In this document: positions 37,706 to 46,812 of the stretch, one piece after another
Position numbering within the stretch: position 1 is the first letter of the stretch
Layout: every line of letters starts with the position of its first letter
Assembly: GCF_003970795.1 (NCBI RefSeq)
Contig: NZ_RWKW01000010.1
Location: 36,118-100,117 of the forward strand
Origin: Aquibium carbonis
Lineage (GTDB): Bacteria; Pseudomonadota; Alphaproteobacteria; Rhizobiales; Rhizobiaceae
Reading direction: 5' to 3'
DNA: 64,000 nucleotides
Made by a program: the position numbers and the translations under genes
Notes under the pieces: model-generated
Seen by the model: only the letters and a program-made list of their open reading frames with translations
The model's database searches: none
What the model was told of the DNA's origin: nothing

Positions 37706-39520
37706 ATGACCGCCACGACACCCCGCTTCCGCAAGCCCAAAATCTGGACGGACGCTGCGCCCGCCCTCGTCGACGTCGCGATGGGGCGCCGCCCGGCCGA
37801 TCTCGTCGTACGCAACGGGCGCTGGGTGAACGTGTATTCGGGCGAGATCATTCCCGGGACCGACATCGCCGTCGTCGAGGGCAGATTCGCCTATTGCGGG
37901 CCGGACGCTGGCCATTGCATCGGCGAGAACACCGTGGTCGTCGACGCAGCCGGGCGCTATCTCGTGCCGGGCCTGTGCGACGCCCACATGCATGTCGAAA
38001 GCGGCATGGTCACGGTGACCGAGTTCTGCCGCGCCGTCATCCCGCACGGCACCACCTCCATGTTCATCGATCCGCACGAGATCGCCAACGTCTTGGGTCT
38101 GGAAGGCGTCCGCCTGATGCATGACGAGGCTGTGGACATGCCGGTCAACGTGCATGTGCAGATGCCGTCCTGCGTGCCGTCTGCGCCGGGCCTGGAAAAT
38201 CCGGGCGCGTTGATCGGCCCGGCCGAGGTCGCCGAGGCGATGGGCTGGGACAACATCATCGGGCTCGGCGAGGTGATGAATTTCCCAGGCGTCGCCGCCA
38301 ACGACGCCAAGATGCGCGGCGAGATCGACGCAACGTTTGCCGCCGGCAAGACGGTCGGCGGTCACTACGCCTCGCCCGATCTCGGCCTGCCCTTCCATGG
38401 CTACGTTGCCGGCGGGCCGGAGGACGACCACGAGGGCACGCGGGTGGAAGACGCGATTGCCCGCGTCAGGCAAGGCATGAAGGCGATGCTCAGGCTGGGC
38501 TCGGCCTGGTACGACGTCGCCACGCAGATCAAGGCGGTGACCGAACTCGGGATCGACCCGCGCAACTTCATCCTGTGCACCGACGACTCCCATTCCGGCA
38601 CCCTGGTCCGGGACGGCCACATGAACCGCGTGGTGCGGCACGCGATCGCCCAGGGGCTGAAGCCGGTGACCGCCATCCAGATGGCCACGATCAACACCGC
38701 CCAGCATTTCCGCCTCGAACGTGAACTGGGATCGATCGCGCCCGGCCGGCTCGCGGACTTCCTGATCGTCTCGGATCTCGCCGCGCTCGTCATCGACGAG
38801 GTCTGGGCGCGCGGCGTTCGGCTCGCCGCGGCGGGCCGTCTCGAGGTCGACATCCCGGCGCGCGACTATCCCGACAGCGCCAAGCAAACGGTGCGTCTCG
38901 GCAAGGTTCTGGCAGCGCAGGATTTCGACATCAAGGCGCCCGCGGGCGCCAACGAGGTGCGGGCGCGGGTCATCGGCGTCATCGAGAATCAGGCGCCGAC
39001 GCGGGCCCTGGAGGCCGATCTCGCCGTCGAGGACGGCCTCGTGGCGATGGATCGCGACAACGACGTCTGCCAGATCGCGCTGGTCGAGCGGCATTGCGGC
39101 ACGGGTGCGGTGGTCAACGGTTTCGTCTCGGGCTTCGGCTATCTGAAGGACTGCGCCTTGGCCTCCACCGTCGCCCATGATTCGCATCACATGATCGTCG
39201 TCGGCACCAACAAGGACGACATGGCGGCGGCGGCCAACCGGCTCGGCGAGGTCGGCGGCGGTGTCGTCATCTTCTCGAAGGGCAAGGAACTGGCGCTCGT
39301 CGAGATGCCGATCGCCGGCCTGATGTCGGTCGAGCGCGCCGAGATCGTCGCCGCCAAGGCCGAGAAGTTGACGGCGGCGATGCGCGCGATGGGCTGCTCG
39401 CTCAACAATGCCTACATGCAGCACTCGCTGCTGGCGCTGGTGGTGATCCCCGAGCTGCGCATCTCCGACACGGGGCTGATCGACGTGACGAAATTCGAGA
39501 AGGTGGATCTCTTCGTCTGA
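37706..39520 (+). CDS. ade: adenine deaminase
   Basis: Metal-dependent amidohydrolase converting adenine to hypoxanthine and ammonia in purine salvage. 604 residues, the usual Ade length. Metal-binding motif PGLCDAHMHVESGM near residue 95, FIDPHEIANVLG, later GGHYA and the conserved TDDSHSGTL; the C-terminal half carries GFVSGFGYLKDCALASTVAHDSHH, typical of Ade. GGAGA precedes the ATG at 37706, which lies 33 bases inside the longer frame. Single-gene unit, convergent with the TrkH pair. Confidence 0.92.
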   Translation: MTATTPRFRKPKIWTDAAPALVDVAMGRRPADLVVRNGRWVNVYSGEIIPGTDIAVVEGRFAYCGPDAGHCIGENTVVVDAAGRYLVPGLCDAHMHVESGMVTVTEFCRAVIPHGTTSMFIDPHEIANVLGLEGVRLMHDEAVDMPVNVHVQMPSCVPSAPGLENPGALIGPAEVAEAMGWDNIIGLGEVMNFPGVAANDAKMRGEIDATFAAGKTVGGHYASPDLGLPFHGYVAGGPEDDHEGTRVEDAIARVRQGMKAMLRLGSAWYDVATQIKAVTELGIDPRNFILCTDDSHSGTLVRDGHMNRVVRHAIAQGLKPVTAIQMATINTAQHFRLERELGSIAPGRLADFLIVSDLAALVIDEVWARGVRLAAAGRLEVDIPARDYPDSAKQTVRLGKVLAAQDFDIKAPAGANEVRARVIGVIENQAPTRALEADLAVEDGLVAMDRDNDVCQIALVERHCGTGAVVNGFVSGFGYLKDCALASTVAHDSHHMIVVGTNKDDMAAAANRLGEVGGGVVIFSKGKELALVEMPIAGLMSVERAEIVAAKAEKLTAAMRAMGCSLNNAYMQHSLLALVVIPELRISDTGLIDVTKFEKVDLFV

Positions 39521-39532
39521 ACGCCGCGACGT

Positions 39533-41029
39533 TCAGCGGCGCCAGAACACCGGCGCAAAGATCACCAGCACGGTCAGGATCTCCAGCCGGCCGAGCAGCA
39601 TGGCGAGCACGAGGATCCACTTGGCGGTGTCGGGCAGCGGCGCGAAGTTGCCGGCCGGCCCGATCACGTCGCCGAGACCCGGACCGACATTGGTGAGCGC
39701 CGTTAGTGCACCAGTCATGGCGGTCATGAAGTCGAGCCCGGTTCCGGCGAGCAGCACCGTCGCCGCTCCCCAGATGACGAAGAACGAGGCGATGAACAGG
39801 ACCACCGCGCGCTGCATGTCGTCGTCGACCGGGCGGTCGCCATATCGCACGGTGTGGACCGAACTCGGATAGACCAGGCGCCGAAGGCCGTTGCTCATCA
39901 GTTCGAACAGGATGATGAAGCGGTAGGCCTTGATGCCGCCGGCCGTCGAACCCGAGCAGCCGCCGAGAAAGGTGGCGATGAAGGCGCAGGCGACGGCGAA
40001 GGCCCCCCAGGTGGAATAGTCCTGGCTCGCATAGCCGGTGGTGGTGATGATGGAGACGAAGTTGAAGATCGAATGTGAGAGCGCCTCGATGAACGGCGCC
40101 CCGGTGGTGACGCGCAGATAGATCGCTACCACGACGGCAAAGAACGCGACGTAGAGGGCGAAGGCGCGAATCTGGGGATCCCGCGCCGCGTCCAGCCGGC
40201 CGCGGAAGGCGAGCAGCGCCAGGATGGAAAAGGGCAGGCCGCCGATGAACATGAAGACCGATGCGATCCACAGCATCGGCAGGTTGTCGCCATAGAAGCC
40301 GAACGACGCGTCATGGGTGGAATAGCCGCCGGTCGAGAGCGTGGTCATGGCGTGGTTCGCCGCATCGAAACCCGACATGCCGGCGGCCGCGTAGGCGATC
40401 GCGCAGGCGAAGGTGAGCGACGAATAGATGCCCAGAATGCTGACGATGAAGACCGACAGCCGCTCGAACGGACGGTCCTCGATGTCGGAGGATTCGAGCT
40501 TGAAGTAGGAGACGCCGCCGATGTTGAGGAACGGCAGGATCAGAAGCCCGAGCACGATCACGCCGAGGCCGCCGATCCACTGCAGCAGCGAGCGCCAGAG
40601 CAGCAGGCCCGGCGGCAGCGTATCGAGGCCGGAAATGACGGTGGAGCCGGTGGTGGTCAGCGCCGAAACCGATTCGAAGACGGCATCCGCGAGGCTCAGG
40701 TCGAGCGACGAGGCCATCAGCGGAACCGCCCCGAACAGCGCGGTCGTCGCCCAGAGCAGGTTGACGATCAGGAAGCCGAACCGGGCGTTCGCGGTCACGC
40801 GGCGACCCTGCGTGGCCAGGGCGGTGGCCAGCGACATGCCGCCGGTGAACATGGCCGAGAGCGCGAACACCTGCCAGTCGGCATTGCGAAAATAGAAATC
40901 GACGAAGGCGGGAACGAGCATCGCCAGCGACAGGTAGATTCCGAAGATCGCAGCGATGTGGATGGCGGCGCGAAGGGACTGGCTGTTCAAGAAACGATAC
41001 CCGATTGACCTGGCGGCGGGGCTCGGCAT
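39533..41029 (-). CDS. trkH: TrkH family potassium uptake protein (copy 1)
   Basis: 498-residue potassium-translocating membrane subunit of the Trk system, working with the cytoplasmic TrkA gate (not in the window). All four pore loops are present: TTTGSTV, STGGYSTHD, TTTGYASQD and TNVGPGLG. N-terminal SLRAAIHIAAIFGIYLSLAML is shared with the second copy. Start ATG at 41029. The paralogue lies 72 bases upstream on the same strand, so the two form one transcription unit. C-terminal end VIFAPVFWRR. Confidence 0.93.
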   Translation of the reverse strand: MPSPAARSIGYRFLNSQSLRAAIHIAAIFGIYLSLAMLVPAFVDFYFRNADWQVFALSAMFTGGMSLATALATQGRRVTANARFGFLIVNLLWATTALFGAVPLMASSLDLSLADAVFESVSALTTTGSTVISGLDTLPPGLLLWRSLLQWIGGLGVIVLGLLILPFLNIGGVSYFKLESSDIEDRPFERLSVFIVSILGIYSSLTFACAIAYAAAGMSGFDAANHAMTTLSTGGYSTHDASFGFYGDNLPMLWIASVFMFIGGLPFSILALLAFRGRLDAARDPQIRAFALYVAFFAVVVAIYLRVTTGAPFIEALSHSIFNFVSIITTTGYASQDYSTWGAFAVACAFIATFLGGCSGSTAGGIKAYRFIILFELMSNGLRRLVYPSSVHTVRYGDRPVDDDMQRAVVLFIASFFVIWGAATVLLAGTGLDFMTAMTGALTALTNVGPGLGDVIGPAGNFAPLPDTAKWILVLAMLLGRLEILTVLVIFAPVFWRR

Positions 41030-41101
41030 TTGCCGCTCGGGTCCCGTCTGGCGCGGCGCACCCTTTATCCGACCGCGACCGCGCGCGCAATGGGAGCCTT
41101 T

Positions 41102-42559
41102 TCAGCGCCGCCAGAACACGGGCGAAAAGATCACCAGCACAGCCAGGATTTCCAGCCGGCCGAACAGCATCGCCAGCGCCATGACCCATTTCGCGAGATC
41201 GGGGATCGCGGCGAAGCTGCCTTTCGGCCCGATGAAGTCGCCGAGGCCCGGACCGACATTGGTCAGCGCCGTCAGCGCCCCGGTCAGCGACGTCACCAGA
41301 TCGAGGCCGGTCGCCGCCATGAGCAGGGTCGCGATCGCCCAGAGCACGAAGAAGGATGCGATGAAGAGCACCACGGCGCGCTGCATGTCGTCGTCGACCG
41401 GGCGGTCGCCATAGCGCACCGGCTGCACGGAACTCGGGTAGACCAGCCGCCGCAAGCCATTGGCCATCAGCTCGAACAGGATGATGAAGCGGTAGGCCTT
41501 GATGCCGCCGGTCGTCGATCCGGAACACCCGCCCGGGAAGGTGGCGATGAAGGCGAGCGCGACCGCGAACGGCCCCCACGACGAGTAGTCGTGGGTCGAA
41601 AAGCCGGTCGTGGTGATCAGCGACACGAAGTTGAAGGTCGCATGCGTGAGCGCGTCGAAGAAGGGAGCGTCGGTCTCGATGCGCAGGTAGATGGTGGTCA
41701 CGGCGCAGAAGGCCAGCGTGTAGCCGAGGAAGGCGCGCACCTGCGGATCGCGCAGCGCATCGATGCGCCCGCGCACCGCCAGCAGGATCAGGATCGAGAA
41801 AGGCAAGGCGCCGATGCACATGAACACGATGGCGATCCACAGGATCGCCGGCCTGTCGGAAAAATGTCCGAAGGAATCGTCATGCGTGGAAAAGCCCGCC
41901 GTGGCGATGGTGGTCATGGCATGGTTGATTGCGTCGAAGCCATCCATGCCGGCGGCCGCATAGGCGATGCCGCAAGCCAGCGTCAGGAGGCCGTAGATGG
42001 CGACCATGCTGATCGTGAACGTCGACAGCCGCGCGAAGGGCCGATCCTCGATGTCGGTCGATTCGATCTTGAAATAGGACACACCGCCCACGTTGAGAAA
42101 CGGCAGGATGAAGAGGCCGAGCGCGATCACCCCCAGGCCGCCCATCCATTGCAGGAGCGACCGCCACAGGAGCATTCCGGGCGGAAGCGCATCGAGCCCG
42201 ACGATCGCCGTCGCGCCGGTCGTGGTGATCGCCGAAACCGATTCGAACACCGCGTCCGACAGGCTCATGTTGAGCGACGACGCCAGGAAGGGGATCGTCC
42301 CGGTCGCGGCCGTCGTCAGCCAGAGCAGGTTGACCAGCAGGAATGCGAAACGCGAGGACACGCCGGGCGGCCTGCCCTGCGTGGCCAGCGCCACGGCCAT
42401 CGACAAGCCTCCGGTGAAGAAGGCCGAGAGCGCGAAGACCCGCCAGTCCCTGTTGCCGTAGTAGAGGTCGACGAAGGCCGGGATGAGCATCGCCAGCGAC
42501 ATGTAGACGCCGAAGATCGCCGAGATGTGGATCGCCGCACGGAGCGAAAATGACTGCAA
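41102..42559 (-). CDS. trkH: TrkH family potassium uptake protein (copy 2)
   Basis: Paralogue of the downstream TrkH, 485 residues from a TTG at 42559 (LQSFSLRAAIHISAIFGVYM). That start aligns with the first copy and follows AAAGGGG; the longer open frame is arginine-rich and lies over the divergent ilvA promoter. Pore loops: TTTGATAI, ATAGFSTHD, TTTGFSTHD, TNVGPGLG. In loop 2 the first Gly of the usual TGG is Ala, but the filter Gly is kept. Copies differ mainly in the loop after pore 2 and around the pore motifs. Divergent from ilvA. Confidence 0.91.
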   Translation of the reverse strand: MQSFSLRAAIHISAIFGVYMSLAMLIPAFVDLYYGNRDWRVFALSAFFTGGLSMAVALATQGRPPGVSSRFAFLLVNLLWLTTAATGTIPFLASSLNMSLSDAVFESVSAITTTGATAIVGLDALPPGMLLWRSLLQWMGGLGVIALGLFILPFLNVGGVSYFKIESTDIEDRPFARLSTFTISMVAIYGLLTLACGIAYAAAGMDGFDAINHAMTTIATAGFSTHDDSFGHFSDRPAILWIAIVFMCIGALPFSILILLAVRGRIDALRDPQVRAFLGYTLAFCAVTTIYLRIETDAPFFDALTHATFNFVSLITTTGFSTHDYSSWGPFAVALAFIATFPGGCSGSTTGGIKAYRFIILFELMANGLRRLVYPSSVQPVRYGDRPVDDDMQRAVVLFIASFFVLWAIATLLMAATGLDLVTSLTGALTALTNVGPGLGDFIGPKGSFAAIPDLAKWVMALAMLFGRLEILAVLVIFSPVFWRR

Positions 42560-42693
42560 GTTCCGTCGCCCCTTTCCGGCCGCACGCCGGGCACGCCCAC
42601 CGACGGCATACCCCGATGGAGGCGGACAGTGGCGGCAGGCAGCCGATTGTGCAATAGCCCGGTTCGCGGCAAACACGTCAGCGGGAGACTTCC

Positions 42694-43968
42694 ATGTCCG
42701 CCACTTCCCCGGCACCCGGTTTCCTCGAGCGCGTCGACGCCGCCGCGATCGCCTTGCGCGACCTCTTCGCCGAAACACCGCTTCAGTTCAACGACCATCT
42801 CTCGCGCCGGTATGGCGCCCGCATCTGGCTCAAGCGCGAAGACCTGTCGCCGGTCCGCTCCTACAAGATTCGCGGCGCCTACACGTTCTTCCGCAAGGCC
42901 CTGATGGCGAAGACGCCGGCCGAGAGCTTCGTCTGCGCCTCGGCCGGCAACCATGCGCAGGGCTTCGCTTTTGCCTGCCGGCACCTCGGCAAGCGCGGCG
43001 TGATCTTCATGCCGGTGACGACGCCGCAGCAGAAGATCGACAAGACGGTGACGTTTGGCGGCAAGTTCGTGGAAATCCGCCTGACGGGCGATTTCTTCGA
43101 CGCCTGCCTGGAGGCCGCGCTCGAATTCGCAGCCGGGATCGGTGCGCTGATGGTGCCGCCCTTCGACCACCGCGACATCATCGACGGCCAGGCGACCGTC
43201 GCCGCCGAACTCGCGGCGCAACTGCCCGAAGGCGTCGTTCCCGACCTGATGATCCTGCCCGTCGGCGGCGGCGGGCTGGCCGCGGGCGTCACGCAATACC
43301 TCACCGCGAAGGGCTGGCCGACGCGCTTCGTCTTCGCCGAACCGGTCGGCGCGCCGAGCCTGAAGCAGAGCCTCGTCGAGGGACGCCGGGTGAAGCTCGC
43401 GGCGGTCGACACTTTCGTCGATGGCGCCGCGGTGGCCGAGATCGGTCGCGAGCCGCTGCGCCACCTGAAGGCGTTCCGCCCCGAGGACGTCCGCCTGGTG
43501 CCCGAGAACCGTCTTTGCGCGACCATGATCGAGATGCTCAACGTCGAGGGTGTCGTGCTGGAGCCGGCAGGCGCGCTGGCAATCGACGCGTTGAAGGATT
43601 TTCCCAAGGCCGAACTCAAGGGCAAGACGATCGTGCTCGTCGTCTCAGGCGGCAATTTCGACTTCGAGCGGCTTCCCGACGTCAAGGAGCGCGCGCTGCG
43701 CTACGAGGGCCTGAAGAAGTACTTCGTTTTCCGCTTTCCCCAGCGTCCCGGCGCGCTGCGCGACTTCCTCGACCTGCTCGGCCCGGAGGACGACATCGCC
43801 CGCTTCGAATACCTCAAGAAGTCGGCGCGCAATTTCGGCTCGGTGCTGATCGGCATCGAGACGAAGAGCCGCAAGAATTTCGACCGGCTGGAGAAGAAGT
43901 TCCGCGAGGCCGGTTGGTCCTATCAGGACATCACCGAAAACGAGGTTCTGGCCGGGCTGATCATCTGA
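42694..43968 (+). CDS. ilvA: threonine ammonia-lyase (threonine dehydratase)
   Basis: PLP enzyme deaminating threonine to 2-oxobutanoate, the first committed step of isoleucine synthesis. 424 residues. PLP lysine in VRSYKIRGAYTF, ASAGNHAQGFA loop, phosphate-binding PVGGGGLAAG, and late VSGGNFDF. The C-terminal 90 or so residues form one ACT-like regulatory domain (KYFVFRFPQRPGALRDFLDLL), giving the short biosynthetic form rather than the two-ACT E. coli form. GGGAGA precedes the ATG. It could also act on serine. Confidence 0.93.
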   Translation: MSATSPAPGFLERVDAAAIALRDLFAETPLQFNDHLSRRYGARIWLKREDLSPVRSYKIRGAYTFFRKALMAKTPAESFVCASAGNHAQGFAFACRHLGKRGVIFMPVTTPQQKIDKTVTFGGKFVEIRLTGDFFDACLEAALEFAAGIGALMVPPFDHRDIIDGQATVAAELAAQLPEGVVPDLMILPVGGGGLAAGVTQYLTAKGWPTRFVFAEPVGAPSLKQSLVEGRRVKLAAVDTFVDGAAVAEIGREPLRHLKAFRPEDVRLVPENRLCATMIEMLNVEGVVLEPAGALAIDALKDFPKAELKGKTIVLVVSGGNFDFERLPDVKERALRYEGLKKYFVFRFPQRPGALRDFLDLLGPEDDIARFEYLKKSARNFGSVLIGIETKSRKNFDRLEKKFREAGWSYQDITENEVLAGLII

Positions 43969-43989
43969 CCGCGCCGGCCGCGCCGCAGG

Positions 43990-44829
43990 TCAGCCCCGGC
44001 GCTTGGCCACCGCGTCGAAAGCCATCAGCGTTTCCAGAAGCCGCGGCATGTCGGCCAGCGGCACCATGTTGGGGCCGTCCGACGAGGTCGAATTGTCGGG
44101 GTCCTGGTGCGTTTCGATGAACACGCCGGCCACGCCGACGGCCACGGCCGCCCGCGCCAGCGTCTCGACGAAGCGCCGCTCGCCGCCCGATGTCGCCCCC
44201 TGCCCGCCCGGTTGCTGCACCGAATGCGTCGCGTCGAAGATCACCGGTGCGCCGATGTCGGCCATGATCGGCAGCGCCCGCATGTCGGACACCAGCGTGT
44301 TGTATCCGAACGACGCGCCGCGCTCGGTCACGAGCACGTTCGGATTGCCCGAGCCGGTGATCTTTGCCACCACGTTCTTCATGTCCCAGGGAGCGAGGAA
44401 CTGCCCCTTCTTCACGTTGATGACCTTGCCCGTCTTCGCCGCGGCGACGAGGAGATCGGTCTGGCGCGACAGGAAGGCCGGAATCTGCAGGACGTCGACA
44501 TGCGGCGCGACGATCCGGCACTGCTCCTCGGAATGGATGTCGGTGAGAACCGGCAGGCCGAACGTGGCGCGCAGATCGTCGAACACCGGAAGCGCCGCAT
44601 CCAGCCCGGCGCCGCGCGTCGACGACAGCGAGGTGCGGTTGGCCTTGTCGTAGCTCGTCTTGTAGACGAGCCCGATGCCGAGTTTCGCGGTCAGTTCCTT
44701 CAACGCACCCGCCATGTCGAAGGCATGCTGGCGCGATTCGAGCTGGCAAGGGCCGGCGATCAGCGTCAGCGGTCCAGCGTTGTCGAAGACCGCGTTGCCG
44801 GCGGTGACGGATGCGTTCGGTTGGGTCAT
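43990..44829 (-). CDS. kdsA: 3-deoxy-8-phosphooctulonate synthase
   Basis: Condenses phosphoenolpyruvate with arabinose 5-phosphate to Kdo 8-phosphate for the lipopolysaccharide inner core. 279 residues. Clear motifs: LIAGPCQLESRQHAFDMA, YKTSYDKANRTS, LTDIHSEEQC, QIPAFLSRQTDLL, DATHSVQQPGGQG and FIETHQDPDNSTSDG-like end (written NSTSSDGPNMVP). The start overlaps the stop of the upstream VOC gene by four bases. In many rhizobia kdsA sits near pyrG and eno; here pyrG lies 3 kb away and eno is not in the window. Confidence 0.95.
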   Translation of the reverse strand: MTQPNASVTAGNAVFDNAGPLTLIAGPCQLESRQHAFDMAGALKELTAKLGIGLVYKTSYDKANRTSLSSTRGAGLDAALPVFDDLRATFGLPVLTDIHSEEQCRIVAPHVDVLQIPAFLSRQTDLLVAAAKTGKVINVKKGQFLAPWDMKNVVAKITGSGNPNVLVTERGASFGYNTLVSDMRALPIMADIGAPVIFDATHSVQQPGGQGATSGGERRFVETLARAAVAVGVAGVFIETHQDPDNSTSSDGPNMVPLADMPRLLETLMAFDAVAKRRG

Positions 44830-45704
44830 GCCCGTTCCTCGAAAATGAATGTCGCGCCCTGCCCCGGGGCCGGGGGTGCGACGATGGCGTTTCCAATCGC
44901 GGCGAAGACGACGCCGTTCTTTTCGAGTTGCGCATGCACCGCGGCGAGTTCGGGAACCTCGAAGGTTACCGCGCTGAACCCGAAGGCGCCCTGTAGAGCC
45001 GTCCCGTCGGCAGCGGCCGCTGCCCGCAACACGAGCTCGCCGTTCGAAAGGATGAGGCGCAGACCGTCCTTGGTCGTCTGAGCCGGCACGCCGGTCACGG
45101 CGGCAAAGAAGGAGGATACCGCCGGGGGATCGACCGCGACGACGGTGGCGGACACCACACGAGCGACCCCGTTGGCGTGCCGTTCAAGCGCGGACCGGTC
45201 GACCGCGGGCGCGTTCACCCGCTGGCAGGAAAACACGTACGGAACGGTTTCGGGCATCGTCGCGAAAGCGAGACGGAAGGACGCCGTGTCGGTCTTGCCG
45301 GTCGCATCCTGGAACGGACGCGAGAAGGACAGCATGTCTCCGGCCGATAGGCCCGCCGCGCGGAACGTCGCGTGGTCGGCCTCGGCGTCGCGGGTGGCGA
45401 GCACGATCGCCGAAAACCCATCCTCTCGGCCTGCCGCTCGAAACGCCTGGTCGCGTGCCACGAAGACGTTGCCATCGGCCGCGGCCACAGCGCATGCGCT
45501 GGCATCGGCCACAGCCAGTGGTTCCAAGAACGTGCCATAGGCGAGATAGACGCAGCAATTGGCCGTCCCGAAGGGATGCACGCCGGTGGGCGCGACCGTG
45601 AAGCCGAGTGCGCCAAGGCGCGCACGCGCATCGTCGAGCGAGGCTGTCGGCAAGACGAGATGGTCGATGGCGGCGGTCGGGGCGGAGGTCGACATGGCGC
45701 CCAT
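44826..45704 (-). CDS. VOC family protein (glyoxalase-like domain)
   Basis: 292-residue protein of the vicinal oxygen chelate superfamily with two related modules: IDHLVLPTASLDDARARLGALGF at the N-terminus and VSSFFAAVTGVPAQTTKDGLRLI in the second half. It resembles the glyoxalase-like domain group (PF13468 type). I use the ATG at 45704 (MGAMSTSAP), preceded by GAGAG; an ATG nine bases further in is equally possible. Translationally coupled to kdsA through an ATGA overlap. Activity unknown; dioxygenase, glyoxalase and resistance functions occur in the fold. Confidence 0.8.
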   Translation of the reverse strand: MGAMSTSAPTAAIDHLVLPTASLDDARARLGALGFTVAPTGVHPFGTANCCVYLAYGTFLEPLAVADASACAVAAADGNVFVARDQAFRAAGREDGFSAIVLATRDAEADHATFRAAGLSAGDMLSFSRPFQDATGKTDTASFRLAFATMPETVPYVFSCQRVNAPAVDRSALERHANGVARVVSATVVAVDPPAVSSFFAAVTGVPAQTTKDGLRLILSNGELVLRAAAAADGTALQGAFGFSAVTFEVPELAAVHAQLEKNGVVFAAIGNAIVAPPAPGQGATFIFEERA

Positions 45705-45880
45705 GTGCCGCAACTCTCTCGGCCGCGCAAGCACGCACCGGCGCGGAGAAAGGAACAGGCGCGGAAAGCCGGCCTTCTGGCGGTTGCAATCACGTTTTTC
45801 GCCTCTAGGCTCGCGCAGATGAGCGAGGCACGCGGCGTGAGGAGACGCCGTGCGGTCGGGCGGACCACGGGCGAGAGCGT

Positions 45881-46801
45881 ATGTCATTCATATCATTGGC
45901 ACGAGACGGTGCGGCGCCGTCGCCGGAAGCGTTGCGAATCGGGTCCGGCCGGTGGGCTGCCCTGGCGAGAGCAGTCTTCGCCCTCCTGCTGGCGGGGGTG
46001 TTGACCGCCTGCACATCGACGGATGTCCTGCGAAGCACGGCGCAGCCGGTTCCGACCTCGGCGTCGAACAAGTACGCGGCCATCGTCGTCGACGCCAACA
46101 CAGGCCGGGTGCTGTACGCTGACCAGGCCGATTCGCGCCGCTATCCGGCTTCGTTGACCAAGATGATGACGGTCTACATGCTCTTCGAGGCGATGCAGCA
46201 GGGCCGCATCGGCGCCTCCACCGATATTCCGATTTCGGCCTATGCCGCGTCCCGCCCACCAACCAAGCTGCATTTGAAGCCAGGCGAGACGATCGACGTG
46301 GACACCGCGATCCGCGCTCTCGTGACGAGATCGGCCAACGACGTCGCGACCGCCGTCGCTGAACATCTCGGGGGCAGCGAGGAAAATTTCGCCGCCATGA
46401 TGACGACGAAGGCCCGCCAGCTCGGCATGGGTTCGACCGTGTTCCGGAATGCGTCGGGGCTCCCGGACCCGGGACAGGTTTCGACGGCGCGCGACATGGC
46501 GACGCTCAGCCTCGCGCTTCGACGTCACTTTCCGGCTCAGTATGGCTACTTCGGCAGGACGAGCTTCGCGTTTCGCGGCAGATCCGTCAGGGGCCACAAC
46601 AAGGTGCTGGAAACGGTGCGCGGAGCCGACGGGCTCAAGACCGGATACACCCGCGCGTCCGGCTTCAACCTGGCGACGTCGGCGCGGCGCGATGGCAGGT
46701 CGATCGTCGCCGTGGTGATGGGGGGCGACAGCGCGGCCCAGCGCGACGCCATGATGGCGCAGCTGATCGAAGCGTTTCTGCCAAAAGCATCGCGGCGTTG
46801 A
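45881..46801 (+). CDS. D-alanyl-D-alanine carboxypeptidase family (S11) lipoprotein
   Basis: 306-residue penicillin-binding serine hydrolase of family S11, trimming the terminal D-Ala of peptidoglycan stem peptides in the periplasm. The three active-site motifs are present: SLTK (PASLTKMMTVY), SAN (TRSANDVATA) and KTG (GLKTGYTRAS). The N-terminus has a hydrophobic segment and a lipobox LTAC with Cys44, so it is probably a lipoprotein; a start nearer that segment is possible. The long C-terminal beta domain of DacA is lacking. Divergent from the VOC-kdsA pair. Confidence 0.9.
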   Translation: MSFISLARDGAAPSPEALRIGSGRWAALARAVFALLLAGVLTACTSTDVLRSTAQPVPTSASNKYAAIVVDANTGRVLYADQADSRRYPASLTKMMTVYMLFEAMQQGRIGASTDIPISAYAASRPPTKLHLKPGETIDVDTAIRALVTRSANDVATAVAEHLGGSEENFAAMMTTKARQLGMGSTVFRNASGLPDPGQVSTARDMATLSLALRRHFPAQYGYFGRTSFAFRGRSVRGHNKVLETVRGADGLKTGYTRASGFNLATSARRDGRSIVAVVMGGDSAAQRDAMMAQLIEAFLPKASRR

Positions 46802-46812
46802 CCCCCCCCGCT

